Shown piece after piece: positions 46,846 to 56,750 of a stretch of DNA of 64,000 nt; positions within the stretch are counted from its first letter, which is position 1; the number at the start of each line of letters is the position of its first letter. Made by a program: the position numbers and the translations under genes. The notes below the pieces were generated by a model. That model ran no database searches and was not told the origin of the DNA. It worked only from the letters and a program-made list of their open reading frames with translations. Origin of the DNA: Glossina fuscipes (taxonomy: Eukaryota > Arthropoda > Insecta > Diptera > Glossinidae); NCBI RefSeq assembly GCF_014805625.2, contig NW_023998438.1:62001-126000 (forward strand), written 5' to 3'.

Positions 46846-47879
46846 ATTTACTTACTTTTTTTCTTCGCTTTTGCTAGCATAGTTGCTCTTGTTGTTGTTG
46901 TTGATGATGTTTCTCATTTAATAGGCTTGTTGCTGCCAACGAGCCGATCAAAGCGTAATTCAACATTTAAGAGTAATTGAGTAGGAATCACACAGTAACA
47001 CTTATATATGTGTGTATATATATGCAGTTTATTTTTTCGTGTTTTTTCTGTTTTTTTTTTCTTTATATTATTTACACAACTTATACAAGACGCATCAAAA
47101 GTTGATACGTAATCACATTCTCACTGATATGAAATTCGAACAAGTAAATGGCTTTGATGCACACACACACATACGCACATCCAATCACCTAAATTTATGC
47201 CTATTTACATAAGCATATAGGTACGAATACGTGTAGTAGAACTATACATATATGCAAATTTTAGTTCACGTAGATGCTTTGATGTAAGGATATGTTCATA
47301 GTTTTTATTTCCTTATACCGCTAAAAAATATATTAAATGTAGCATTAGAACATGATATCCCTTAAAGAATCGATTCATCTCATAAAAAAATTGCCCTGAC
47401 CTCTTATATTAAAAGAGAGAAATGAGTAATACACCTGCTGTTCGTTCATGCCATATCCATTATATTGGATATATGTACATATAGTGGAGAATACATGTTC
47501 TAAACCATAGGATAATTTTTTAGAACGACATCGAAAGTTTGATTGCTTCTCGCAAAACAATCTTTCTTTGCTTGACGGCCTTGCATGACAGATTATTAGT
47601 ATATCTAGGATTGAAATAATACTAGTTTCACTTTTCCGCCGTGCTTGGTTTCATCACAATAATACAACGATGGCTCCGAACAATGCTCTTATATTAGTTC
47701 ATATAGAAAAAATTTTCCAAGTCTTATAAAATAGTGTCCCCACCAAATTTAATATAAACTGCACATCGTTAGAAAAACTATTGATTGAAGTTCCAGGCAA
47801 TACTATTTTCATTTTTCCGCAGTACAGAGTTGGGCAACAGTGGCTATGTAAACTTACTTTCAGTCTTACTTATTTTATT

Positions 47880-48063
47880 TTATTATACCCCAGGGTTAAG
47901 TTAATACGGACATATGTAAAACGCAAGCATCGCTTAGGATAGATCCACCTTCTACTATATTGTTCGATTCAGAATCATAACCTGAATTGCCTGACAACCC
48001 TTTTTGTCCGTCTGTCCATGTAAATTTGTGTTCAAATTACAGGTCGTAATTTTTGATGAATTT
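47880..48063 (+). mobile_element. Helentron-like family A 5' part, left arm of an inverted pair
   Basis: TTATTATACCCCAGGGTTAA shows the start with most of the palindrome deleted. TAATACGGACATATGTAAAA, GATAGATCCACCTTCTACTA and TTTTTGTCCGTCTGTCCATG (48000-48019) follow, then GGTCGTAATTTTTGATGAAT. The copy breaks off exactly where an oppositely oriented copy begins. Confidence 0.8.
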
Positions 48064-48590
48064 GGTTAAATACCCTACACCACATTGTCTAATACAAAAC
48101 TTATGTTTGCAATAAATCACAAAAATTTTACCTTGTTTTTACATCAAATTACTATTACAGACCAATTGTCATTATAAAATGTTAAATCGTAGACTTTTCT
48201 GTCCTGTAAACAATCGATTTTCGTGAAACCTCTTTTAAAGGGGGCTCCAAATATCTCTCACACGTGGTCCAATTTTTAAAAACAACTTAAACTGGCAAAC
48301 TTCTAGTACTCGGGGACTTTTGGTAAGAAATTTTGAATTTCAAAGCATGGCGTTATAAAGGGAGTGGTCGAAAGAGTAGACCAACCTAAACCATTTTCGG
48401 TAGCGTCCGTCCTTAAGTTAAAACGTGGACGGAGCTTACCAAATTTCACCAAAATGTCTCTTGAAAATTGGGACGCGTCAGTTGCACGCAAATTTACATG
48501 GACAGACGTCAGACAGATTAACGGACAAACAAGTCTAGACTGATTCAGAAAATGAATCGAACGAGATCGGTACAATAAAAGGTGCGTATA
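48064..48590 (-). mobile_element. Helentron-like family A long copy, right arm of an inverted pair
   Basis: The left edge AAATACCCTACACCACATTG (48065-48084) is the inverse of the 3' sub-terminal GTGGTGTAGGGTATTT. Rightward come the inverse long-type blocks (GGGCTCCAAATATCTCTC near 48242), GGCGTTATAAAGGGAGTGGT (48350-48369), CCTAAACCATTTTCGGTAGC, and the core GACAGACGTCAGACAGATTA (48501-48520). It ends in the GGTACAATAAAAGGTG region. Both the terminal hairpin and the 5' palindrome are missing. Confidence 0.8.
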
Positions 48591-49269
48591 TCTGTAGCTG
48601 TTTTTTTATGTATGTAAATTAACAGGGAGTAATCGAAAAATTACAACAAATTTTTCATATCAAAATTTTAACTAATTAACACAAAACGATGTTTTTTTTG
48701 CAAGACTTATTGAAAAAATTCGTGAATAGTTCCATTTTATCTTATGTTTAACAGAACTCTATTAATGGCAGATTTTTGGTTTATGTCTGAAGCTCTGTTA
48801 GAGGTGTAAGAGATGGAAGAGAAGGACAAGAAGGAGAAAGAAATGAATATTTAGAAATCCACAAAATTTCTCTATTTACAAGTAAAATATATCTTCATAA
48901 AAAGTGTGTAGACTAGAGTTAGAAAACATCAGATGTTAATTCCTTAACAGACCTCTGTTACTATTTGTGAGTTGGGTCTTTGCTAGTTATATTATATTTA
49001 GATATAATTTGACACCCTTCTTATCTCTGGAAGAAAGGAGACAGTGTATGCAAACTAGATTTCGAAAACGTCAGAAATGCTTCTTACTGTTAGAAGAAAG
49101 ATGACAGTCTTCGTAGACTATAGTTTGAAAACTTCAGATGCCAATGCCTTAACAAACCTTTCTTAAAATTTTTGGGTTGTGCCTTTGCTAACTATAGTAA
49201 CAGCGACTTCTAAGCGTGAGTCAACCAAACTGATCGGTTGACCAAGTGCATTAAATGAAACACGTTATA
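48591..49269. other. Unrecognised DNA with internal near-repeats
   Basis: Two stretches resemble each other: GACTAGAGTTAGAAAACATC, AGATGTTAATTCCTTAACAG, ACCTCTGTTA (48911 on) and GACTATAGTTTGAAAACTTC, AGATGCCAATGCCTTAACAA, ACCTTTCTTA (49117 on), about 206 bp apart, both followed by GTTG/GGTC-TTTGCTA. This is an old local duplication of unknown origin. Confidence 0.5.
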
Positions 49270-49301
49270 TTAGTTTGGGGAAAAAGAAATCCATTATTTT
49301 T
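49270..49301 (+). repeat. mariner terminal inverted repeat, 3' side of the transposase
   Basis: The 32 nt are identical to the inverse of 50006-50037. It begins TTAGTTTGGGG next to a TA. Confidence 0.95.
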
Positions 49302-49310
49302 ATATGAAAT

Positions 49311-49891
49311 TCAGGACTTTATGTAACATGCTTCGCATTGTCCGATTTGGGTCAAATATGCACCGTTTTGTTGTATGATTTGTTGCCATTTTAAAGGTAA
49401 CTTGAAAATGCCTCTCTCATAGAAGTCCTGGTCTCTATTTGCAAAAAACTCTGGTAGTCGATTTTCACAATCCTCCCCACATTCCAATTTTTTATCATTA
49501 AAGAAATTTTGCAATGCAAGAAAAAGATGATAATCGCTTGGTGCCAAGTCCGGACTGTATGGCGGATGCATTAAAACTTCCCAACCAAGCTCCCGAAGTT
49601 TCTGGCGAGTCACTGTAGATGTGTGTGGCCTAGCGTTGTCCTGGTGGAACACGACACCTCTCCTGTTGGCCAATTCTGGCGGTTTCTGGTCAATCGCTAT
49701 CTTCAAACGGTCCAGTTGTTGACAGTAAAGATCAGAATTTAGCGTTTGGCCATATGGAAGCAACTCATAATAAATAATCCCCTTCCAGTCGCACCAAATG
49801 CATAGCAAAACCTTCCTGGCCGTTTGAGGTGCTTCACCGCTCTTTGACCACGATCGTTTTCGCACAGGGTTATCGTATGTGATCCATTTCT
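49311..49891 (-). CDS. mariner transposase, C-terminal part of the gene
   Basis: Catalyses cut-and-paste transposition at TA sites as a DD34D enzyme acting on its own terminal repeats. The visible 193 residues begin at KWITYDNPVRKRSWSKSGEA just after the expected first catalytic motif (GDE), which falls in the gap. They include VLLCIWCDWKGIIYYELLPY, the second aspartate in VVFHQDNARPH, and the third in YSPDLAPSDYHLF, with exactly 34 residues between the two aspartates. The C-terminal motif ERGIFKLPLKWQQIIQQNGA and a TGA stop at 49311-49313 complete it. The sequence style is of the mellifera subfamily, by eye. No stop or frameshift is seen. The N-terminal DNA-binding half, about 150 residues, is not assembled, so intactness cannot be judged. 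Confidence 0.93.
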
Positions 49892-49901
49892 NNNNNNNNN
49901 N
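49892..49901. other. Assembly gap of 10 N inside the mariner
   Basis: Ten N bases. The sequence jumps from codons just after the first catalytic aspartate to the 5' untranslated leader of the element, so the true missing length is probably near 500 bp and the N count is arbitrary. Confidence 0.98.
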
Positions 49902-50005
49902 CAAGAATTTTTTTTACTGCGAAATGTCACCTTTCCAACGAGCATAAATCTGAAATTGTTTGATCGATACTTTACGAGAAATCTATCAGTGCAGCCATCT
50001 ACCGA
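49902..50005 (-). other. mariner 5' leader
   Basis: Lies between the gap and the right inverted repeat. On the minus strand it reads GGTAGATGGCTGCACTGATA, then TATGCTCGTTGGAAAGGTGA and CATTTCGCAGTAAAAAAAAT. This non-coding leader precedes the transposase start in elements of this kind. The start codon is not visible and must lie in the gap. Confidence 0.7.
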
Positions 50006-50037
50006 AAAAATAATGGATTTCTTTTTCCCCAAACTAA
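50006..50037 (-). repeat. mariner terminal inverted repeat, 5' side of the transposase
   Basis: Read on the minus strand from 50037 it is identical over 32 nt to the left end. A TA follows at 50038-50039. Confidence 0.95.
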
Positions 50038-51589
50038 TATTAAACTTCTTTCGAAATTTTATGATTAATTGAATTCTTTTTTCTTTTTTTTTTTTACTTA
50101 ATTTACGAAAACAATTAATAGTAGGCGTAACATTTTCAAAATTTTGTTTTTTTTTTGTTGAAATTAATGACGCACTTGGAATTTTATAACTTTCCAAAAT
50201 GTTTGCTATTGAAAATATTTTCGTTTTTTCCTTTTTTCTTGTTTTCTTTTTTCTTTACAATGAAACTGTTTTTGTTAACGGTAAATACAATTTTCGTTAT
50301 CTTGACTTTGTTGTGGGCATGACCTCAAAATATATTAAAAAAAAATATATATATATATATATGTATATAAATATATGTATATAAATATATATATATGTAT
50401 ATATATACGTACAACGTATATTAAAAAAACAAAAACTTTCATCATCACGTAGATCACGTGCAATCATCAGGTTTTTTCTACTAAAAGTAATTTATGATTT
50501 TATTTATTTTCTTAATTTTTTTTTTTTTTAATTTCTATATCCATGAGTATAGATTGTAGGTATATCAGTTTTCTCATGCTGTGGGTAACCACTTAACAGT
50601 TTAGGATTTTGTTGCGATACATTTATGTAAGTCTGTCCATCTCTTCAATGGCATTTTCGAGAATGAAATTTTTAAGATTGGAATGCCTGGAATGTAAATT
50701 TATAGGCGGTATTGCGGTTCTTGATTACGAGTAACCGATCTTTTTTTTTTTTTTTTTTTTTGGTAAGCAAGGGTAAACTACGTCGAGTCTTGAACTTGAA
50801 CTTGATTTGATGTGAGCGCAATAAGATCCGCAACATAGAAGAAACTATTACATTTTATTTAAACCGAATCGAACGTTGAGTGACCAAAATTCTGTTTAAA
50901 GCACTTATAGCTTTCTTTCTTTGTTTATTTTCTAATTTATTTTACAATAAGTAAAGTCATTTTCGTTTTTTTTTTTTTTTTTTTTTTTTTTGTTATGATA
51001 ATGTTTTCGATTATTCGAATCGAATGCAATTCTTATCGAACAAACAAACCAATGGCTAGACGCACAGCCAGACAAACAATATGAGATAAGAGTATGAACT
51101 TTGTCTTTTCGAATAAAAACATTGTTGTACGTATTTGGTGTTGTAAATTTATGGAACATAAATTTTCAGGGAATGCGACAACACTGTCGTAACTAAAATT
51201 TAATTACATTTACAAATTTTTATTATTTGCTCATTTAAAGGCTTAACTTTATTATTATTATTTTTTTCTTCTTCATTACAGGTAAGAATGAATTGATTTA
51301 CTAAAGCGCAAAAGCGTGCGCGAAACATATGTATTTAATTTAATTTACGGTAAGTGTATTGTGGTTTAAATGTAATTAAACAAACTAAAAACGAATTTAA
51401 GTGCTTTTACTTGTAATTAGTTTATTATTAAATTATTCATTATACTATATTTATGTATGCTGCTCAAAAAGAGGATATAACTCGTCTTCGGGCATTTTTT
51501 TTAATTTTTTTTTTTTTTATATACATGATTAGTAATGGTAGTCTATGTACATACTTACCTAATATGCGGAATATAGCGTGTATAATAAG
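50038..51589. other. AT-rich DNA with simple repeats
   Basis: TA microsatellite at about 50344-50415, T-runs at 50738-50761 and 50968-50991. No gene or element recognised. Small open frames here are lysine- or phenylalanine-rich translations of A and T runs. Confidence 0.55.
50344..50415 (+). repeat. TA-rich microsatellite
   Basis: TA runs interrupted by ATGTATATAA steps. Confidence 0.9.
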
Positions 51590-52660
51590 GTATACATATT
51601 ATATATCCCATATACTTATATACGTCATATATACTGTTTTATATATACAGTAAATACTATACTATATACCGTACATCCCGTATCATGTACCGTACAAACC
51701 GTATTGTGCATTGTGTTTACCGCAATTACTACGTTCATCGTTTCATATATCGTGCACACGATATTATATACCGTATGCCTTATATTACATACCGCGTATA
51801 CCGTATTATGAACCCATACATCGTAATATATACAATATATACCCCGTTCATCCCATATTAAATACCCTTTTCACGAATTATATACTGCACGCGTAACACT
51901 GTATGCATTATATAATTTCTACAACGGATTGTATGCCAGGTGTCCAGTATTACGTACTGTACAAGTCAAATTATATACCGTATATACCTTACTATATACC
52001 CTATATACCCTACTATATACTATATAGCATTTTTTCCATATTGTACTTAACGTATTCACCGCCTTACATGCAGCATGTTCCGTATTATGTACCGTATATA
52101 TTATCCCATACACCGATTTATACACCGTATACATCGTATTATAAACCGTATAGACTGCTGATTCACTGGCTTATATGCTGAATATTCCGTATGATATACC
52201 GTGCATACTATATTATCGTATACAAGTATTGTATATCGCATAAATTGTGTTATATATATCTTATACACGGTATTATATAACGTATTTTGTTGCATTGTAC
52301 CGTATTATGTACCGTACGTCCCGTTTTATATACTTTATATACCATCCGTTTTATGCATTGTTCACTATTTTCAGTGTATATAGTGTATATATCATACTCT
52401 GTGGCGGATATGACGTCTACAATATATTATATACTATATATACCGTATTATATACCGGGTATATTGTATTATGTACTGTATAAATCACGTTAAATACGGC
52501 ATATGCGGCATACACCGTACTATATATTCTATGCAGCATGCGTTCCATGTACACCGTACTATATCCCGATTACACTGTATTATACATCGTATACGTGATA
52601 TTGTACAACCTATCTATATACCGTATGTACATTTGTATACAAATTCCCTATGTAGAAAAA
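51590..52660 (+). repeat. 21-bp minisatellite, roughly fifty diverged units
   Basis: A tandem array with consensus near ACCGTATTATATACCGTATA(T). Consecutive 21-nt units are clear between about 51670 and 51860 (CCCGTATCATGTACCGTACA-A, ACCGTATTGTGCATTGTGTT-T, ATATTATATACCGTATGCCT-T) and again at 52440-52490. Because 21 is three times seven, the array keeps every reading frame in register, giving overlapping open frames on both strands with seven-residue periodicity (ILYTVYT-like in one, YYIPYIP-like in another). These explain all the small frames at 51578-52689. I do not regard them as genes. Confidence 0.9.
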
Positions 52661-52689
52661 TTTTTGTACAATATGGCAGTATCGCCTAA

Positions 52690-53400
52690 AGTAATGGCGT
52701 AAACCACAAATCATGTCTACATATATCGTTTTGCTTGTCTGAAAATTTTTGGAGATACCATCTTTGATGGTTTAACGTAGGTACACTACTTGGTCGATTT
52801 TACCCCATGGCACCCGATGACACACCGCTTAATTTCGCGTAACCAGCGCCCTTCAGTGAGTTAGACAATCCCTATAAGCTCGGGGCCTAAACTACACTGG
52901 AGAAACCAGATATGTTTATTGTGTATGGTCCAATAAAACCACTCTGTGGAGTGCTGAGGACTATCATTACCTCTAATTATTCGTTTTAGGAATGATAGAA
53001 ACCACAATCATCATGACACCATCCAATGGTTCTTGTCCAGCAGTGAGGACTCACACATTGGTTAATTACTGCGTTCAAACTGGGGACTGGACATATTAGC
53101 TGCCATCGCGATTTCCAGGTGTATGTAAATATGCAAGCTTCCTCCCAAAGGATCTTGGCAAGCAACAATCTGCAATACACAAACGCTGCAACCTCTAACC
53201 GCAGGTACTTGTGACATAGTGAATGGGCTCCTGACTCCCTTGGAGCTTTAGCCTACAAAGCCTTTAGCCTTACTTTACGCGACATAGTCACTCTTGCCTT
53301 CGGACAAACCCAGCTAGCCAACAACGGAATACCCCTCTTCAAGATATATTAGCATCGGGTGGTACAACTGGTACCATACTTTCGACTATTAGTATATCAA
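52690..53400. other. Unexplained island of higher GC
   Basis: From about 52800 to 53350 the sequence has visibly fewer A/T runs than its surroundings (CCCGATGACACACCGCTTAA, GCCATCGCGATTTCCAGGTG, CCCTTGGAGCTTTAGCC). No open frame longer than about 64 codons, no terminal repeats and no match to rRNA or tRNA that I recognise. It could be an eroded retrotransposon or single-copy DNA. Confidence 0.4.
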
Positions 53401-53817
53401 CGTATTTTACGTAATCAATTATCAGTTGATTGGTTAATATTTTCTTCTTAGCAATAGTCTATATGAAAAGAGTGCTTCTTCCAGAGTACTCCTAGGCTAT
53501 CTTTCAGAAACCTTGTCGCCAAGTTATAGATAGTCCAAGCCTTAAACTTTTCTTCGCCGGTCAAGATCTTTTACGGGGATCACCATAAGGAGCTAAAAGT
53601 TTCGGTACATCTATACTCCCCTAAAATCGATGACTTTTTTCCGCATTATATATATTCTTCTTATATGAATCTCTTAGATCATATCAATATATGAGCCGTT
53701 CATAGCCAAAAGGGTTTAATTTACTTGTTATATTGAAAATATGTTTCTTTAATAACCAGATTTAAAATATGCGAATAATTTTTATACTCATTGAACAGTA
53801 AATGGTTTTATTCCACA

Positions 53818-53869
<52 letters not shown>

Positions 53870-54884
53870 GTATAAATATTTATCAATAGATATTTTCTTT
53901 GTCATTCTTCTATCGTGTTATACAAACACGGTCGCAATTTTTTGTCACCGCGTGATACGGAACGGTCTTATATCCCTGAGTTTTACAGAGGATCGACTGT
54001 CCTTAATTCGGTGAGACCAGGAAAAGTATGAGATAGAGTTAGTTCCTCTGGAAAAAGTTTTGAAACCGTTAAGTTTGGTTCTTTTAAGAAAGCAAAGACG
54101 GACAGATATGGTATTATCATTCCCATCCCATCCAAAGTTTTTTTAAGGTTTTTTCAATTTATTTCAGTGTTTTAAAAAATTTTGCATAAATTTAAATCAC
54201 TTTCTGTGGTTAGACTAAGTAAATGATTGTTTAACAATTCATTTAATGTGAAATTAATTTTTCTTTCTTCAAGTCGAACATAACTCAATACAATTCCATG
54301 TATACATAAATATCTTATCTATGTTTGCATATGTATGCACATGTACGTAAGTATGCAAAGCCTATAATTTGTATGAATTTAATTATTTTCCTTTCATTTC
54401 GCCTTACGCTCTTTTATGGAAATTGCTATTGTCAGTTTTATTGTTAAAAGTCCCTGGTATTTTTGGCAAAATCGTATTTTTGACTTGATTTTCTATTCAC
54501 TTTACATCAAAGTCATTCATTTCGAACTTAAATACAAATATAAAACTCTACCAGCATATGCTTATTAGGCGATGTTGTTTTGCTTATCGTTATTCCTCTG
54601 TACAAGTTTCTACTTACGTTCATTTGTTTTATTTGACCTTTCCATTGTAAAGCATTTTATTACCGGGCATATTAGATTTGCAAAGTGTTTTTAACACATT
54701 GCAATATTATGCTGTTATATTAATTACTTGTATATATATATATATATATATTCCTAAATTGACAAGTGACTACTGAAGCCTGTTTAGGCATGTCTGTAGG
54801 CCTAACTCATAGTTTATGATGCAAAAATTGTTTTTAATGAAGAAAATACAAATTGCTTCTTACTTACTTACCTTAAATTAAATT
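53401..54884. other. Unrecognised DNA
   Basis: Contains the GA microsatellite (listed) and a TA run at 54732-54752. The 70-codon frame at 53802-54014 has an Arg-Glu run encoded by the GA repeat. No gene recognised. Confidence 0.5.
53817..53866 (+). repeat. GA microsatellite
   Basis: About 24 GA dinucleotides with one AA interruption near 53831. Confidence 0.97.
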
Positions 54885-55583
54885 GAAAAAGAAGAACATT
54901 AATGTCAGATATGGTCAACCATTAAATACCCTACACCCCATTGTCTAACACAATTGTTATTTTTGTAAGCCATTACAATTGTATCACATCACATATTGAA
55001 ACTTATACTGTTCTCCTCTACAAAGGATCAATTTTCGTGAAAATCCTCATTAGGCTAGGATCTAAAAAATAGGCTGAGATTGTCCAAATTTGATACAGTT
55101 ACTATTATGATATAGTTCTCATTATGAAGCGTTGAAAATTATTTATATATCCTTTTGTCGTAAGACCTTCAGTTTTCGTTATATTAAAGGGAGCTCAAAA
55201 ATATGCCCCAGCCGGTTTAAAGTTTTCATTCCAATTTAGAATGCCGAAATACTAGTACTTAGCCACTTTTGCCGAGGAATTTTAAAAATAGGAATATTTT
55301 TCAATATAACGACGTTATATGGAAAAATGGATCGATCCAAACCATTTTCAAAAGCGTGCGTTCTTAGGTCATCAAAAAAATCAAAAAAATCTCAAAAATT
55401 TCTACCTGTAGCCTGAACACCGCGGGGCGGATAGGCAGGCAGAGAGACCTAGATCAATTCATATTATGATTCTGAATCGATAGGCATAATAAAAGTTGGG
55501 CTCACCTTAAGCGCTTCTACATGTTGCACACTTCCGTACTAACTTAATATACCCTGCACCCCGCAAGTGGTCTAGGATGTAAT
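54885..55583 (-). mobile_element. Helentron-like family A long copy, full length
   Basis: The left (3') end reads, inverted, ATGTTCTTCTTTTTC preceded by a hairpin region containing ATGGTTGACCAT. Next is the sub-terminal AAATACCCTACACCCCATTG (54925-54944). The long-type blocks follow (CTCATTAGGCTAGGATCTAA, TCATTATGAAGCG), then GACGTTATATGGAAAAATGG (55310-55329), CCAAACCATTTTCAAAAGCG, a worn core near 55430-55447 (GATAGGCAGGCAGAGAGACC), and the start ACCCCGCAAGTGGTCTAGGA at 55558-55577. About 700 bp. Confidence 0.85.
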
Positions 55584-56307
55584 TAATGTCTCTTGATAAT
55601 ACCTCAACAATTATGAAAGGGCTGAGAAAAAGCTCGACGAGTTCTTTGGTTCAACAAACATACGATTTCGTTATTCAAAGTTTGAATGAAATATCATTGA
55701 CATGCCACGTTTAGATCCAGCCCAGTATAACTGGTCTCTTATTAATAAAAACTTTTTTAAATTGTTTTTGTATCAAGTCTCGCATTTATTTACAATCCAA
55801 AGGAAACATGCAACGTAAGAGTGCATTGACAATCCTATTGCATCTTAGGGCATATTTTCATTTAGCGCGAAGGGTTGAACCGTTCTAATTACTTAGGTGT
55901 ACATACTCTCTTAAAACTAATGCAGTTTCTCCATCAATTTCACAGTTTATTTACTTCATGTCAGAAGTGATTTATATGAAAAATGCTGAAATGGTCAGCT
56001 TTTATTAAGGTTTCAAATGACTATCAAAAGAATCGAATCAGTACGAAGGACGCTCTTCTGATGTCTCAGTCTAGGTTCTTCAATTGGATCATTGCAGGAA
56101 TACATTTATAAGTCGTTGTTGTAAAAATGGTTTTATGAAAAATTGAATATTTGGTGCACTAAGTAAAGTCTTTCGTAACGTTTCCAATTGCGCTGAATCT
56201 AGTGTTCATGTTTTCACACCTGAGCACTGTGGCCGAAAATTCATCCACTGCGAGACTGCGGGATCATCATGTTTATTCTTATTTCCTTCTAGAGCATTTG
56301 TCAATGT
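55584..56307. other. Unrecognised DNA
   Basis: Nothing recognised. Confidence 0.45.
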
Positions 56308-56517
56308 CTGTTCAACCTGCAGACCGAAATTTTCGAGGTATATTAATGAAATTTGTTACACTTATTTGTTTTGACCCAAGGACGAAGCCTTTTGAAAATT
56401 GTTTTGATTTTCGACCATTTCCTATAAAATCGCTTTTATGCATAATTGTAGGGCGGCATAGAGCATTTAGTGATTGTCCGTGGCCCACTTTAGTAGTTTT
56501 ACATGTTTTAAGTTTCC
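56308..56517 (+). mobile_element. Helentron-like family A 3' half
   Basis: TGTTCAACCTGCAGACCGAA, TTTCGAGGTATATTAATGAA, TTGTTTTGACCCAAGGACGA and TTTCGACCATTTCCTATAAA lead to the end TTTAGTGATTGTCCGTGGCC, then CACTTTAGTAGTTTTACATG TTTTA. The 5' half is absent. Confidence 0.75.
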
Positions 56518-56543
56518 TTCGCATTGAGAGTAATTGTTTAAAG

Positions 56544-56750
56544 CAGGGGTGGGCCAATTTTTCCCATCAAAAGACCAATTTCAATTTCTGTATCACGGCG
56601 GGGGTCAAAAGCCATTGAGGAGATGAACAAAAAATTAAATTTCTTTAAAGAGTACGAGTGAATTTTGAATATGAAATTTTAAACAAAGTTGGCCAAACTC
56701 AACAACGTCGTGGAGTGAATGCGGCCAGCGGGCTGACGGTTGCCCATGCC
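56544..56750 (+). mobile_element. Small hAT-like non-autonomous element
   Basis: The left end CAGGGGTGGGCCAATTTTTC (56544 on) and the right end GGGCTGACGGTTGCCCATGC C (to 56750) form imperfect inverted termini around GGGTGGGC/GCCCATGCC, typical of many hAT elements (CAGGGGTGGGCAA). The right flank also has the GAATGCGGCCAGCGGGC sequence usual next to such ends. About 207 bp, no coding capacity. An 8-bp target duplication is not convincing (GTTTAAAG on the left, AAAGATAA or AGATAAAG on the right). Inferred: an internally deleted derivative needing a transposase from elsewhere. Confidence 0.75.

Larger units (their letters stand above)
46111..47879. other. Microsatellite-rich unrecognised DNA
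   Basis: Contains AAT, TA and CAA/CAG simple repeats (listed) and TG/TA-rich patches near 46990-47030 and 47160-47180. The 149-codon frame at 46372-46821 starts in the AAT repeat and ends in His/Gln-rich CAT/CAA/CAG sequence, so it is a simple-repeat artefact, though a poly-Gln exon cannot be ruled out by eye. No splice-bounded coding signal identified. Confidence 0.5.
49270..50037 (-). mobile_element. mariner element, young, gap-interrupted
   Basis: Perfect 32-nt terminal inverted repeats: TTAGTTTGGGGAAAAAGAAA at 49270-49289 continues TCCATTATTTTT to 49301, and the same sequence reads inward on the other strand from 50037 to 50006. Each end is flanked by TA (49268-49269 and 50038-50039), the mariner target duplication. 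The transposase is on the minus strand and is open through its C-terminal 193 codons. Assembled length is 768 bp including 10 N, against about 1.3 kb for complete mariners. Inferred: the missing first half of the gene lies in the gap. Identical ends and an uninterrupted frame indicate a recent insertion, in contrast to the other mariner relics here. Confidence 0.95.

Noticed and set aside
49739..50197. 152-codon minus-strand frame spanning the N gap
   Set aside because: It is out of frame with the mariner transposase and passes through the gap and the element's end.
51590..52660. Possible CRISPR-like array
   Set aside because: Units are directly tandem at 21 bp with no spacers, and the genome is eukaryotic.
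51578..52689. Overlapping Tyr/Ile/Pro- and Thr/Val-rich open frames on both strands
   Set aside because: They are translations of the 21-bp minisatellite, open in several frames because the unit is a multiple of three.
56202..56618. 138-codon plus-strand open frame
   Set aside because: It runs through the 3' half of a Helentron copy into the left end of a hAT-like element, so it is a composite of mobile DNA.
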